Assembly (NCBI RefSeq): GCF_015482585.1
Contig: NZ_CP049742.1
Span: 136,501-200,500, forward strand
Source: Mangrovibacillus cuniculi
GTDB taxonomy: Bacteria > Bacillota > Bacilli > Bacillales > R1DC41
Length of the DNA: 64,000 nt
Reading direction: 5' to 3'
The position numbers and the translations under genes are program-made. Below the pieces are notes generated by a model. The model ran no database searches. It had not been told where the DNA came from and worked only from the letters and a program-made list of their open reading frames with translations. Positions 33,925 through 43,634 of the stretch are shown here, piece after piece (within the stretch, counting starts at the first letter, position 1; every line of letters begins with the position of its first letter).

Positions 33925-35835
33925 ATGAACATGTTAGAACTGAAAATTCAAGGCATCAAAAAATATATGGATTCCACGCTCGTATTAGAAAACGTATCGT
34001 TAGAGGCTTATGGTCACGAAAAAGTAGGCATTGTCGGAATGAATGGAAGTGGGAAGAGTACGATCTTGCGAATTATCGCAGGTTTGGAACCTATGAATTA
34101 CTACCCAGGATATCCACAGACTACGAGTTTTGGCTATGATGAAGGACTGATCCATCGGCCGAAACACGCGACGTGTGCTTACCTCGAACAGACACCACAT
34201 TACCCTAGCCATTGTAAAGTCATTGATGTGCTTAATGAAGCATTTGAGGAAGTAATGGAGCTAGAGGGACAGCTTCGCGAAATAGAGGCAAAGATGAATG
34301 AGGTAGAGGGCGTAGAGTTAGAACGACTGTTGAAAAAGTACAGCGATGTCACCCAACAATTTGAAGCCAAAGGTGGATATGAGCGAGAAGAAAAACTTGC
34401 AAAGGTGTGCACAGGGCTAAAATTTACCGAAGAGTTCCTTCAGAAAGACTTCTCGATGTTAAGTGGAGGAGAGAAAACCACTGTTGGACTAGGGAGATTG
34501 CTGATGAATAATCCTGAGGTCTTACTGCTGGATGAGCCAACCAACCATCTAGATATGGACTCGGTGGAGTGGTTGGAGGGGTTCTTGCGTAACTATAAAG
34601 GTATCGTGTTAATCGTTTCCCATGATCGTTACTTCTTAGACAATGTAGTAACAAAAATTGTTGAAATAGAAGATATGGAATCGACCATGTATAAAGGGAA
34701 CTACTCCTCTTTTGTAGAGCAAAAAGAAGAAAATATGCGCATTTTATATGAGCAATACCGAGAGCAGCAAAAGAAGATTCATGGTATGCAACAGCAGATT
34801 AAAAGTTTGCGAGACTGGGCAATGAGGGCGGACAACAACAAGTTTTTCAGACGGGCAGCGAGCATTCAAAAAAGACTTGATAAAATGGAGAAGATCGATA
34901 AACCAGTGTCGGAACGAGAAAAGATGAAACTTCAATTTCATACGACAGACCGTTCGGGGAAAGAAACGATCAAGGCCATGGAGATTAGTAAACGGTATGG
35001 TGACAAAGTTTTGCTGGATGCCGCGAATGCGATCGTTCATTACGGTGAAAGAGTAAGTCTCATCGGTGCAAACGGCAGTGGTAAAACTACCTTCTTACGT
35101 ATGCTACTCGAAGAAGAAGCACCCGATAGCGGTCAAGTAGCATTCGGAGCGAGTGTGAAAGCTGCTTATCTACCACAAAAATTTACGTTTACAGATGAAA
35201 ATAGCACTGTGTTAGAAACGTTCCGAGAAGACTTTGATATTTTTGAAGGAAAAGCAAGAGAGTACTTGGCGAAGTTTATGTTCTTCGGTGGCAGTGTGTT
35301 TAAAAAAGTGAAACAGCTGTCAGGAGGCGAACGAATTCGCTTGAAGTTAGCGATTTTGTTATTCCAGGAAATCAATGTTTTGATTCTGGATGAGCCAACG
35401 AACCATTTGGATATCGAATCGATAGAAACGCTCGAAGCGGCTTTGGACGATTTCAAAGGTACGATCTTCTTCATTTCGCATGACCGTTACTTTATTAATA
35501 AGTTTGCAAGCAGGTTGATTGCGTTAGAGAATGCCACACTCACAAGCTATGCGGGGAACTACGATTACTACCGGCAGCAGAAGGAGAAAGAAGTGCCTGT
35601 GGTTGTAGAGAAACCGAAGAAAGTGGTGGTGCGAGAAGTTGAGAAGGCACCAAAGGTTGATCGGAAGCGAGTAGAAGAGCGAATCTTCGCCTTAGAGCAG
35701 CAAGTAGCAGAGCTGGAGAAAAAATTAGAAGATGCGACGCTCGGGCTAGAGGACATGCAGAAACTGTATGAGAAGAAGCAGGCGGCAGATGCAGAACTAG
35801 AAGCCGCGATGCTGAAGTGGATGGAGTTGGAATAG
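33925..35835 (+). CDS. ABC-F family ATPase (ribosomal protection type)
   Basis: 636 residues, two ABC domains in one chain without membrane helices. Domain 1: Walker A GMNGSGKST (38-46), signature LSGGEKTTVGLGRLL, Walker B LLLDEPTNHLD, SHDRYFLD. The interdomain linker (about 240-330) is arginine- and lysine-rich and long, as in ribosome-protecting members. Domain 2: GANGSGKTT, LSGGERIRLKL, ILDEPTNHLD, SHDRYF. A charged C-terminal coiled coil (about 565-636) follows. Such proteins displace antibiotics from the ribosome or act as translation factors. ATG 33925 and 33931 are both possible starts. An upstream terminator suggests attenuation control. Confidence 0.9.
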   Translation: MNMLELKIQGIKKYMDSTLVLENVSLEAYGHEKVGIVGMNGSGKSTILRIIAGLEPMNYYPGYPQTTSFGYDEGLIHRPKHATCAYLEQTPHYPSHCKVIDVLNEAFEEVMELEGQLREIEAKMNEVEGVELERLLKKYSDVTQQFEAKGGYEREEKLAKVCTGLKFTEEFLQKDFSMLSGGEKTTVGLGRLLMNNPEVLLLDEPTNHLDMDSVEWLEGFLRNYKGIVLIVSHDRYFLDNVVTKIVEIEDMESTMYKGNYSSFVEQKEENMRILYEQYREQQKKIHGMQQQIKSLRDWAMRADNNKFFRRAASIQKRLDKMEKIDKPVSEREKMKLQFHTTDRSGKETIKAMEISKRYGDKVLLDAANAIVHYGERVSLIGANGSGKTTFLRMLLEEEAPDSGQVAFGASVKAAYLPQKFTFTDENSTVLETFREDFDIFEGKAREYLAKFMFFGGSVFKKVKQLSGGERIRLKLAILLFQEINVLILDEPTNHLDIESIETLEAALDDFKGTIFFISHDRYFINKFASRLIALENATLTSYAGNYDYYRQQKEKEVPVVVEKPKKVVVREVEKAPKVDRKRVEERIFALEQQVAELEKKLEDATLGLEDMQKLYEKKQAADAELEAAMLKWMELE

Positions 35836-35846
35836 TACTTGGTATG

Positions 35847-35872
35847 CCGGTCACTCGGGGTGACCGGTTTTT
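35847..35872 (+). terminator. Intrinsic terminator of the ABC-F gene
   Basis: CCGGTCAC (35847-35854) pairs with GTGACCGG (35860-35867), with loop TCGGG and a T tract. Confidence 0.85.
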
Positions 35873-35893
35873 CTTGGTTGATGCACAGAAAAA

Positions 35894-36310
35894 TGAGGCA
35901 TCTGCACACAATTGGAGAGTTGTGCACAGAAAACCGGGAGATCTGCACACAATTGGAGAGTTGTGCACACAAAAGCGAGAGGTCTGCACACAATTTAGGA
36001 GTTGTGCACACAAAAGCGAGAGGTCTGCACACAATTTAGGAGTTGTGCACACAAAAGCGAGAGGTCTGCACACAATTTAGGAGTTGTGCACACAAAACCG
36101 GGAGATCTGCACACAATTAGAGAGTTGTGCACACAAAAGCGATAGATTTGCACACAATTAGAGAGTTGTGCACACAAAAGCGAGAGATCTGCACACAATT
36201 TGGCAGTTGTGCACAAAAAAGCGAGAGATCTGCACACAATTGGAGAGTTGTGCACACAAAAGCGAGAGATCTGCACATAAATTGGAAGTTATGCACACAA
36301 AATCGAGGTA
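35894..36310 (+). repeat. 41-bp tandem repeat array with TGCACAC cores
   Basis: GTTGTGCAC recurs at 35919, 35960, 36001, 36042, 36083, 36124, 36165, 36206 and 36247, with a GTTATGCAC variant at 36288: exactly 41 bp apart, ten clear copies. Each unit has the form TGCACACAA-spacer-TTGTGCACACAAAAGCGAG, where TGCACA(c)AA and TTGTGCA can pair. CACAAAAGCG is shared with the 42/43/85-bp arrays, so it is the same repeat family. The period is not a multiple of three, so long frames through it are accidental. Confidence 0.9.
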
Positions 36311-36480
36311 ACTGCGCACAATCCGAAAGTAATGCTCAGAAAATCAAGAGAATCACACACATTCCACACCAATTCCACCCACTTTTCCAAACACAGTTAT
36401 GTTCTCCCACGTTAGGTGTTATAATAGCTGAGGTAGAAATCAGACAAACTAGAAAAAATAGAGTAGCAGGAGGCACCAAA

Positions 36481-37869
36481 TTGAGTAATCCAGAAACAAT
36501 GATTGTTGATATACGAAAACTTGATGCAAAAGGCTCAGGAGAAGCGATTGTTTGGCGTGAGAATGAACACGGCAACAAGAAGAAATTAAAACTGACGATC
36601 CCACAAACTTTACCTGGCGAAAAGGTAAAAGTAACGGTAGATCGTCCAGACCGCCGTCGTCGAATCGCAGACTTAGAAGAAATCGTTGAACCAAATCCAG
36701 ATCGTACAGAACCGCCTTGTCCACACTTTGTTCGTTGTGGAGGGTGTGTATGGCAGCACTGGACATACGAGGGACAATTAAATGAAAAAACGAATCACGT
36801 GAAAAAAGCGCTTGAGACAGAAGGCTTTGATCCTGAGATCGTTCAACCAACTATCGGTATGAAACAAAATCCTTGGCAGTACCGTAACAAAATGGAGTTC
36901 ACTTTCTCTCCAGACGGTTCTCTAGGCCTTCACGAAGCAGGTAACTTCCGCAAAATTATCCCACTAGAAACTTGTCTAATCGCAAGCGAACAAATGGTGG
37001 AAGCAACAATGGAAGTATCCGAGTGGGTGAAGCAACACGGTTTACCTGGTTACGACAAGGACAAGCATGAAGGACTTCTTCGCCATCTAATGGTGCGCCA
37101 ATCGTTCGTAACTGGCGAGTTAATGCTTGCTGTATTCGCAACGAAAGGTCCTACAGGGGAACTAGAAGCGGCAGCAGAAGACTTAAAACAACGTGTGGAA
37201 AGTAAATTCCCTCATGTGAAAAGTTTACTATGGATGGAAAATACAGATTGGGCAGACCGTACGCAAGCAGAAGACGTACACATCTTAGCTGGTCGTGACT
37301 TCATCTATGACGAAATGGACGGCTACCGTTTCCGTCTATGGTTTGATACTTTCTTCCAAACCAATCCAGTTCAAGCGCAAGTATTAGTAGACTTAGCGGT
37401 AGAAATGGGTGAGCCGAAGAAAGACGAGAAAATGATCGACCTATTCTGTGGTGTCGGTACGTTCTCACTTCCTTTCGCGACAAAAGTAGAGAAGCTTGCT
37501 GGTATTGAGATCGTGGAGACGTCTATCGAATCTGCAAAGCGTAATGCAGCGGATAACGGCATCGACAACACATACTTCCTAGCAAAAGACGCTCGTAAAG
37601 GAATTGATGAAGTGCTAGAAAGTTTCGGAGCACCGCAACTTCTCATGCTAGATCCTCCTCGTTCCGGAGCTGGCGGTAAAGTAATGCGTCGTATCGGTCG
37701 TGCACAACCGGAGCGTATCGTTTACGTATCTTGTAACCCAGATACATTTGCAACGGACATCACAGAGTTGCTACCATTCGGTTACAAGCTGAAAAAGGTT
37801 CAACCAGTAGACCTATTCCCACATACATTCCATGTGGAAGTAGTAGCATTGCTAGAATTAGATAAGTAA
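36481..37869 (+). CDS. rlmD: 23S rRNA (uracil-C5)-methyltransferase RlmCD-type
   Basis: 462 residues from the TTG 7 nt behind AGGAGG; the larger frame to 36127 only adds repeat-derived residues. An N-terminal TRAM domain binds RNA. Iron-sulfur cluster cysteines are C80, C86, C89 and C165. The SAM-binding motif is DLFCGVGTFSLPF, and LDPPRSGAGG and the catalytic Cys418 in VYVSCNPDT complete the RumA fold. The enzyme transfers a methyl group to 23S rRNA uridines; in Bacillus one homologue (YefA/RlmCD) does U747 and U1939. The 41-bp repeat array lies in the gap before it, and its promoter must be in or near that. Confidence 0.92.
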   Translation: MSNPETMIVDIRKLDAKGSGEAIVWRENEHGNKKKLKLTIPQTLPGEKVKVTVDRPDRRRRIADLEEIVEPNPDRTEPPCPHFVRCGGCVWQHWTYEGQLNEKTNHVKKALETEGFDPEIVQPTIGMKQNPWQYRNKMEFTFSPDGSLGLHEAGNFRKIIPLETCLIASEQMVEATMEVSEWVKQHGLPGYDKDKHEGLLRHLMVRQSFVTGELMLAVFATKGPTGELEAAAEDLKQRVESKFPHVKSLLWMENTDWADRTQAEDVHILAGRDFIYDEMDGYRFRLWFDTFFQTNPVQAQVLVDLAVEMGEPKKDEKMIDLFCGVGTFSLPFATKVEKLAGIEIVETSIESAKRNAADNGIDNTYFLAKDARKGIDEVLESFGAPQLLMLDPPRSGAGGKVMRRIGRAQPERIVYVSCNPDTFATDITELLPFGYKLKKVQPVDLFPHTFHVEVVALLELDK

Positions 37870-37876
37870 GATTTGG

Positions 37877-37909
37877 GGAGACAAGGTAGAGACCTTTGTC
37901 TCCTTTTTT
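37877..37909 (+). terminator. Intrinsic terminator of rlmD
   Basis: GGAGACAAGG pairs with CCTTTGTCTCC with a one-nt bulge, followed by T6. Confidence 0.8.
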
Positions 37910-37959
37910 GGTCCTGGTGAGTAGTGAAGAGATATCGATGGAATAAATACGCTATAACA

Positions 37960-37996
37960 AAAAAAGCAAAGCCACCCAGGCTTTGCTTCTCTTTTT
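37960..37996. terminator. Terminator of sstT, bidirectional
   Basis: AAGCAAAGCC (37964-37973) pairs with GGCTTTGCTT (37979-37988). A-runs and T-runs flank it so it can work on both strands. Confidence 0.8.
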
Positions 37997-37999
37997 TGG

Positions 38000-39223
38000 T
38001 TAAATTGCTTCCCCATCAGCTTTACGTTGCATCATATCGGCAGTAGCCGTAAACACCACGTCAGAAGAAGAGTTCAATGCTGTTTCACAAGAATCTTGTA
38101 GGACACCGATAACAAATCCTACACCAACCACTTGCATCGCAATGTCATTTGGAATTCCAAACAAGCTACTTGCTAAAGGAATTAATAATAGTGATCCACC
38201 CGCAACGCCGGAAGCACCACATGCTGAAACGGCAGCAAGTACACTTAAGATGAAGGCAGTTGCAAAGTCCACTTCGATCCCTAAAGTGTTCACAGCTGCA
38301 AGCGTTAGGACGGATATCGTAATCGCTGCTCCAGACATATTAATCGTAGCACCTAACGGAATAGAAACCGAATACGTATCTTTATTTAATCCTAATTTTT
38401 CACAAAGGTTCATGTTAACCGGAATATTGGCAGCCGAACTCCTCGTAAAGAATGCAGTAATCCCACTTTCACGTAACGCTTGAAAAACTAATGGATACGG
38501 ATTCTTACGGACCGCTATAAACACAATTAAGGGATTGACAATAAGTGCAATAAAAAACATACAACCTAATAAAACAAGAAGTAATTGACCATACTCTAGT
38601 AATGCTTCCAAACCGTTTGTCGCAATGGCATCAAAAACTAAACCTAAAATACCAATTGGCGCTAGGTTAATAATCCAGCGGACTACCTTTGTCACTGCAT
38701 CCGCAAAACTATTTAACGTACTCTTTGTAGCATCTGAAGCTTTTCGTAGAGCAAGTCCCAACAGAACTGCCCATGTTAGTATACCGATATAATTTGCGTT
38801 CATTAACGCACTGATTGGATTATCTACGATGTTAAATAAAACTGTTTCTAACACTTCATTCACGCCACCAGGAGGCTCAAATCCTTCTGCACCAGTTTGT
38901 AGAGAAAGTGTTACAGGGAATAAAAAGCTTGCTAAAACCGCAATGAATGCAGCAGAAAACGTTGCAATACCATATAGAATAATGACGGATTTCATGTTTG
39001 TTTTTTGCCCACTTTGCTGTTTAGCAATGGCATGTAACACTAAGAATAAGACCAAGATCGGTGCAACAGCCTTTAACGCATCAACGAATAGCATACCAAA
39101 AATGGATATCCAACTTAATGTGTCTGGAGCAGCTAAAGCTAGAATTACCCCGAGAACCATACCTATTATTATTCTTGTTACTAAGCTCCAGCTGTTCCAT
39201 GTTTGGATTAGCTTTCTCATCAT
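38000..39223 (-). CDS. sstT: Serine/threonine:sodium symporter SstT
   Basis: 407 residues from the first of two ATGs behind AAGGAGG; the frame to 39316 has no better site. The DAACS (dicarboxylate/amino acid:cation symporter) fold shows eight helices and two re-entrant hairpins: the serine-rich [44 protein letters not shown] and [61 protein letters not shown] segments are characteristic of SstT. Size agrees with E. coli SstT. It imports serine and threonine with Na+. Monocistronic. Confidence 0.92.
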   Translation of the reverse strand: MMRKLIQTWNSWSLVTRIIIGMVLGVILALAAPDTLSWISIFGMLFVDALKAVAPILVLFLVLHAIAKQQSGQKTNMKSVIILYGIATFSAAFIAVLASFLFPVTLSLQTGAEGFEPPGGVNEVLETVLFNIVDNPISALMNANYIGILTWAVLLGLALRKASDATKSTLNSFADAVTKVVRWIINLAPIGILGLVFDAIATNGLEALLEYGQLLLVLLGCMFFIALIVNPLIVFIAVRKNPYPLVFQALRESGITAFFTRSSAANIPVNMNLCEKLGLNKDTYSVSIPLGATINMSGAAITISVLTLAAVNTLGIEVDFATAFILSVLAAVSACGASGVAGGSLLLIPLASSLFGIPNDIAMQVVGVGFVIGVLQDSCETALNSSSDVVFTATADMMQRKADGEAI

Positions 39224-39429
39224 GTTGCCCTCCTTACGAACGATAATTGTATACCGAAATAGTATAGTTGTCATTCTAGCACGAACAATAGTACTTTTGG
39301 AAGGGACAAAGTTCAATAAGTTATAGTTTAATAATTTAGAATATTAAGATTATATAACATACTCAAATTTCAACTGAAACAACAGGATTATTATAATGAA
39401 TGGTATAACCTTAAAGAGAAGGTGAGAGC

Positions 39430-40923
39430 ATGTACGATGCGATAATTATTGGTACAGGTTTTGGTGGATTAACGGCGGCGGCAGTTTTAGCAAAAAGGGG
39501 ATATTCTACCTTAACGTTGGAAGCGGCTAATGAACTTGGAGGTAGTGCGAGTAAATTTGACAGAGATGGTTATCGGTTTGCAGCTGGTGCAACAGTTGGT
39601 ATGGGCTTTGAAAAGGGTGGAGTGTTTGCTCAGCTGTTTGAAGAGTTAGAAATGCCGATACCTACGATGAATAAGCTAGACACCATCATGAATGTGTATT
39701 TGCCTGATCGAAAAGTGAGTTACTACGCGGAAAAAGAGCTGTGGTATAAGGAAGCAGACCGTGTATTTGGGCAAAAAGAGAACATTCAATTCTTTTTTGA
39801 AGAAGTGTTTAGCGTAGCAAATAAACTTTATTCTTTTGTTGATAAGAAAGTCATCTTTCCTCCTGCAACACTTGGAGAATGGAAAAAGCTACTTTATTCA
39901 GTGGATGTAAAAACGTTGTCTCTTGCCCCTTTTTTGACGAAATCCGTCTATGATGGTTTAGTTAAGTATAACTTGCATACGAATAAAGAATTCATGACTT
40001 TTATCAATGGCCAGTTGATGGATAGTGTCCAAACAACAGCTGAAAGAAGCCCGGCTTTACTTGGTTACATGGCGTTAAGAGTTTTTCATAAAGGGGCTTA
40101 TTATGTAAACGGTGGCTTAGCTTCCGTTATACATGCATTAGCAGATTCGATTGAGCAAAATGGTGGTGACGTAAAGAAGCGAAAGCGAGTTGTTTCTATT
40201 AAAAAACAGTCAAATCATTGGGTTGTCGAGACCAAAAGAGGAGAACAATTTAAAGCTAAGAAAGTCATCGTCAACGCGCCAATTCATAACATATTTACGT
40301 TACTTTCTGAGGAAGCTCAAAATGGATTGGCTGTTAAACAAGAAAAAGAAGAACGCCAAGAATCATGGGGAGCGTTTACTTTATACGTTGGAGCAGAGGA
40401 AGGCTTTTTAGATGAGTCTTCTTATTCAATACCATTCCATCAATTCATCGGGAGTTATGATCGTCCATTATCAGAAGGCAATCAGTTTTTATTCTCTATC
40501 TCTCAGCCAGGAGATACACTTTTTGCTCCAGTAGGTAAGAGAGCCATTACGATTTCTACACATACCGAGGCAAAACAATGGTGGAACAGAAATCAGTATG
40601 ATGAGCTAAAGAAAAACTATACAGACCGCATTCTTCAAACAATCGAACGAACTTATCCTACATTTAAAGAACAAATAGAAACCAATCTTCCAGGCACCCC
40701 TGTTACGTTTCATCGCTATACACAAAGGAAACTAGGGTTAGTAGGTGGGTATGTACCTACGAGTAAATTCAGTTTATTCAAAGCTTACTCGCCTAATTCT
40801 GGCATAGAAGGTTTATGGTTGTGTGGAGACACTGTTTTCCCAGGAGCCGGTTCACTTGGGAGTAGTCTGAGTGGTTGGACGGTTGCAAATGAAATAGGTA
40901 ACAAGAGAGCAGGTAGCGATTAA
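39430..40923 (+). CDS. CrtI-like FAD-dependent oxidoreductase (phytoene desaturase family)
   Basis: 497 residues, ATG behind AGAAGGTG. The N-terminus MYDAIIIGTGFGGLTAAAVLAKRGYSTLTLEAANELGGSAS is the GxGxGG FAD-binding motif plus GGS. The C-terminal LWLCGDTVFPGAGSLGSSLSGWTVANEIG is the second FAD motif typical of the CrtI/CrtD/CrtH family (desaturases, isomerases, retinol saturases). There is no neighbouring carotenoid gene, so the substrate is uncertain. Alternative: an amine-oxidase-like enzyme of that superfamily. Its own terminator overlaps the stop. Confidence 0.82.
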   Translation: MYDAIIIGTGFGGLTAAAVLAKRGYSTLTLEAANELGGSASKFDRDGYRFAAGATVGMGFEKGGVFAQLFEELEMPIPTMNKLDTIMNVYLPDRKVSYYAEKELWYKEADRVFGQKENIQFFFEEVFSVANKLYSFVDKKVIFPPATLGEWKKLLYSVDVKTLSLAPFLTKSVYDGLVKYNLHTNKEFMTFINGQLMDSVQTTAERSPALLGYMALRVFHKGAYYVNGGLASVIHALADSIEQNGGDVKKRKRVVSIKKQSNHWVVETKRGEQFKAKKVIVNAPIHNIFTLLSEEAQNGLAVKQEKEERQESWGAFTLYVGAEEGFLDESSYSIPFHQFIGSYDRPLSEGNQFLFSISQPGDTLFAPVGKRAITISTHTEAKQWWNRNQYDELKKNYTDRILQTIERTYPTFKEQIETNLPGTPVTFHRYTQRKLGLVGGYVPTSKFSLFKAYSPNSGIEGLWLCGDTVFPGAGSLGSSLSGWTVANEIGNKRAGSD

Positions 40924-40941
40924 GTGCTACCTGCTCTTTTC
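40906..40941 (+). terminator. Terminator overlapping the end of the CrtI-like gene
   Basis: A 12-bp perfect stem (40906-40917 with 40926-40937) is followed by a T tract, with the TAA stop in the loop. Confidence 0.9.
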
Positions 40942-41109
40942 CCTTTAATCGACATTTCCTAGGAAATAGCGACAATATTTCACAGGGAATTATTCTATAA
41001 AACTACCAACATCGACATGAGTTGCTATGTTATTGTTTAAAATTTCTAAAAAATATATTTTTTCCATTTTTACCTTACAATGAACTTAGAGAAGAAAGGG
41101 GGCGTAAAG

Positions 41110-42381
41110 ATGAATTCTTTCCGTCAGTTAAAAGATCTAGATCGCAACGTATGGATTCGTTTCTTTGGAGAAGCAATTAATGGTATTGCGTTTATGATGC
41201 TGATGCCGTTTTTTGCATTATATCTAAAAGATCGTGTAGATTCGCTGTTTCTAGTTGGTTTAGTTATTGCTGTCGCGCCAATTGCATCAGTTGTAGGAAC
41301 GATGGTTGGAGGAAGATTAGCTGATCAATATGGTAGAAAACCAGTCATGGTATGGTCCATGATAGGGAATGCCATTGTGATGTCTTTATTTATAGTAATA
41401 GATTCTTTAATAGGATATATCATTCTCTCCGCTTTTATGGGCTTTTTTAATTCGTTATTTCATCCAGCAGCCTCTGCAATGGTGGCAGATGTCACAGCGC
41501 CAGAGAAAAGAACAGAAGCGTTTGGGTTATTAAGGTTAGGACACAACATAGGCGCAACAATTGGGCCATTAATTGGTGCCGCTATTATCGTAGTTTCTAA
41601 AAGTGTAATCTTCTTCATAGCTGCTACAACGGTATTTATTTATGCAATTGTGGTCGCGATTTTCATATATGAGAGTTTACCAAGTAAAAAAGAAGGCGAA
41701 AAAGAGAAAGAAGAGGAATTACCATCTCCACTTAAAGTGTTGGTACAAGACAAGATTTTACTAATCTTTATCGTGACGGGAATCGTCATTTCCATGTCCT
41801 TTTCTCAAATGGAAGGAATGTTACCTCTACATTTTGATAAGGAATTAAAACATTTAGCACCAGAACAAAATCCATTTCCATATCTAATGGCTTTCAATGG
41901 ATTGTTGGTCGTGTTATTCCAATTAGCTGTTTCCAGTTGGGCAGCAAAGAGAACAGTAGGGTTCGTAATGATTATCGGTGCAGCATTATTTGGACTAAGT
42001 CAAATTGCAGTTGGTTGGTTGCCATTAGTATTTTTTGCAGGAAAGACAGAATTTTGGACAATTATCGCGATTATGCTAGTTATATATACTTTTTACACAT
42101 TAGGAGAAATGTTAATCACTCCTGTGCAAATGACCTTTATCTCTAATATTGCTCCAGAGCATTTACGTGGAACCTACATGGGAGCATCTGGATTGCAATG
42201 GATAGTTGGTGGTGCAATTGGACCTTTACTATCAGGTTATTTGTTAGATCGTTCACTAGGAAACATTATGTTTACAGGACTTGGCATTGGATGTGTCATT
42301 GCTGGCTTTGTCTATGTTACCATAGATAAAATGGTGAGCACTGCGCGTGTTGAGGAAGAGATAGTAAGTGTGGAAAGCTAA
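41110..42381 (+). CDS. MFS multidrug-type transporter
   Basis: 423 residues from the ATG behind AAAGGGGGCG. Twelve hydrophobic helices in two bundles with a charged central loop (SKKEGEKEKEEELPSP). The conserved MFS motif GGRLADQYGRKPVM follows helix 2, and AEVFxLLRLGHNIGATIGP-like residues occur in helix 5. This is the proton-driven DHA1-type drug exporter pattern; the substrate is not readable. The GNAT gene follows after 30 nt and may be co-transcribed. Confidence 0.85.
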   Translation: MNSFRQLKDLDRNVWIRFFGEAINGIAFMMLMPFFALYLKDRVDSLFLVGLVIAVAPIASVVGTMVGGRLADQYGRKPVMVWSMIGNAIVMSLFIVIDSLIGYIILSAFMGFFNSLFHPAASAMVADVTAPEKRTEAFGLLRLGHNIGATIGPLIGAAIIVVSKSVIFFIAATTVFIYAIVVAIFIYESLPSKKEGEKEKEEELPSPLKVLVQDKILLIFIVTGIVISMSFSQMEGMLPLHFDKELKHLAPEQNPFPYLMAFNGLLVVLFQLAVSSWAAKRTVGFVMIIGAALFGLSQIAVGWLPLVFFAGKTEFWTIIAIMLVIYTFYTLGEMLITPVQMTFISNIAPEHLRGTYMGASGLQWIVGGAIGPLLSGYLLDRSLGNIMFTGLGIGCVIAGFVYVTIDKMVSTARVEEEIVSVES

Positions 42382-42411
42382 TAGTAACCCAGTTTACTAA
42401 GGGGGAATTGC

Positions 42412-42927
42412 ATGATTTTTGAAACGGAACGCTTAGCCATTCGTTTCATCACGGAAGAAGACGCTTCATTTTTATGGAATCTACTTAAAGACCCGACCTG
42501 GGTAAAATATATTGGGGACAAAGGATTTACCAGTGTAGAAGAAGTAAAACAATATATCCAAGACGGCTTTATTCTTATGTATGCAACATATGGGCACGGA
42601 TTGTACGTGGTTGAACAGAAAGATTCTGGAAAGCCTGTCGGAATCTGTGGCATTGTGAAACGAATCGGATTAGAGCACCCCGACCTAGGATTCGCTTTCC
42701 TTTCTGAATTTCAAGGGAAAGGATATGGATTCGAGGCATCGCAAGCTACATTAAAGTACGGAAAAGATTTTTTAAAGATGAAAAAGATCCTTGCCATTAC
42801 TACACGTGGAAATGTAGCATCTGCAAGAGTTTTAGAGAAGTTAGGTATGATTAAGGTTGGAGAAACCATGTTACCTAATCAAGATAAGCTTTATGATTTA
42901 TATGAAGAAAAGTGCCTAGAAGAATGA
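42412..42927 (+). CDS. RimJ/RimL-type GNAT acetyltransferase
   Basis: 171 residues, ATG behind AAGGGGG. ETERLAIRFITEEDASFLWNLLKDP is the usual opening of RimJ/RimL-like GNATs. GICGIVKRIGLEHPDLGFAFLSEFQGKGYGFEASQATLKYG contains the acetyl-CoA pocket (Q-G-K-G-Y-G), and NVASARVLEKLGM is the C-terminal helix. Such enzymes acetylate protein N-termini or small amines. The target is unknown. Gene follows the MFS exporter, so an export/detoxification pair is conceivable. Confidence 0.85.
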   Translation: MIFETERLAIRFITEEDASFLWNLLKDPTWVKYIGDKGFTSVEEVKQYIQDGFILMYATYGHGLYVVEQKDSGKPVGICGIVKRIGLEHPDLGFAFLSEFQGKGYGFEASQATLKYGKDFLKMKKILAITTRGNVASARVLEKLGMIKVGETMLPNQDKLYDLYEEKCLEE

Positions 42928-42952
42928 AACTTATTCTACTAGGCATTTTTTT
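42913..42952 (+). terminator. Terminator overlapping the end of the GNAT gene
   Basis: TGCCTAG-a-AGAAT (42913-42925) pairs with ATTCT-a-CTAGGCA (42933-42945), followed by T7. Confidence 0.8.
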
Positions 42953-42991
42953 GAATGTACTTTTTTAGTTTTGGCCTAAACTCTCCTTAAT

Positions 42992-43156
42992 TTAACCCGC
43001 AGAACACTGAGATAGTAATAAAATGCCCCCTACAATGATAATCAAGGTGACGATTTGCGTTAAACATCCTCCATCAGTTAAGTATCTCATATCACCAAAC
43101 ATGGAGCGGTCCACGGCATCTCTATGGTCACCTATGGGATTTTTATCTTTTTTCAA
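42992..43156 (-). CDS. Small single-helix protein, 54 aa
   Basis: TTG start behind AGGTGGTGGGG, ending TAA. It begins MKKDKNPIGDHRDAVDRSM, then a Gly/Thr-rich segment, and a hydrophobic helix VTLIIIVGGILLLSQCS. The NPIGDHRDAVDRSMFGDMRYLT pattern and terminal helix look like a conserved family of short Bacillus proteins, but I cannot name it. Divergent from the GNAT gene 43233-43634. Confidence 0.6.
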   Translation of the reverse strand: MKKDKNPIGDHRDAVDRSMFGDMRYLTDGGCLTQIVTLIIIVGGILLLSQCSAG

Positions 43157-43232
43157 ATTCCCCACCACCTTATAGGTGAATTATACAATTTCTTGGTATA
43201 ATAAATGAAAAATTCTCAAAATTGGAGAGAAA

Positions 43233-43634
43233 ATGATGACCATTACATACGAAATAAATAAACCGATTCTCGCAAAAGATTTAGCCAGCCTATTCAAGAA
43301 ATCCACCATCAATCGCCCGATAGAAGACGAAGAAAGACTGGACAAAATGCTGCAATATGCTGATTTAACAGTCACTGCATGGGATCGTAACACACTAGTA
43401 GGGATTTCGCGTTCCGTTACGGACTTCGTCTATTGTTGTTACCTATCTGATTTAGCGGTGGATGAAGCATATCAGAAAAAAGGGATTGGGAAGGAATTAG
43501 TGCGACTGACAAAAGAAGAGTTGGGAGAACAAGTTTCTTTAATTTTATTATCAGCGCCAACAGCTATGGACTACTATCCGAAGATTGGGATGGAGATGTT
43601 GGATAATGGTTTTGCTATTAGGAGAGAAAGATGA
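43233..43634 (+). CDS. GNAT-family acetyltransferase, 133 aa
   Basis: Two ATGs in tandem behind TTGGAGAG; the second is equally placed. LSDLAVDEAYQKKGIGKELVRLTKEEL is GNAT motif A with Q-K-K-G-I-G, and LLSAPTAMDYYPKIGMEML follows with the Y-x-K-x-G-M signature of the small GNAT subgroup (acetyltransferase_7/10-like). Substrate unknown. The next small membrane gene overlaps it by 4 nt (ATGA). Confidence 0.85.
   Translation: MMTITYEINKPILAKDLASLFKKSTINRPIEDEERLDKMLQYADLTVTAWDRNTLVGISRSVTDFVYCCYLSDLAVDEAYQKKGIGKELVRLTKEELGEQVSLILLSAPTAMDYYPKIGMEMLDNGFAIRRER

Noticed and set aside
36127-36480. N-terminal extension of the rlmCD ORF
   Set aside because: It is made of 41-bp repeat sequence; a TTG with AGGAGG at 36481 gives the normal protein length.
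39430-40923. Carotenoid biosynthesis cluster
   Set aside because: Only one CrtI-like gene is present; no crtB/crtM/crtN partners are next to it, so the family name is used without a pathway.
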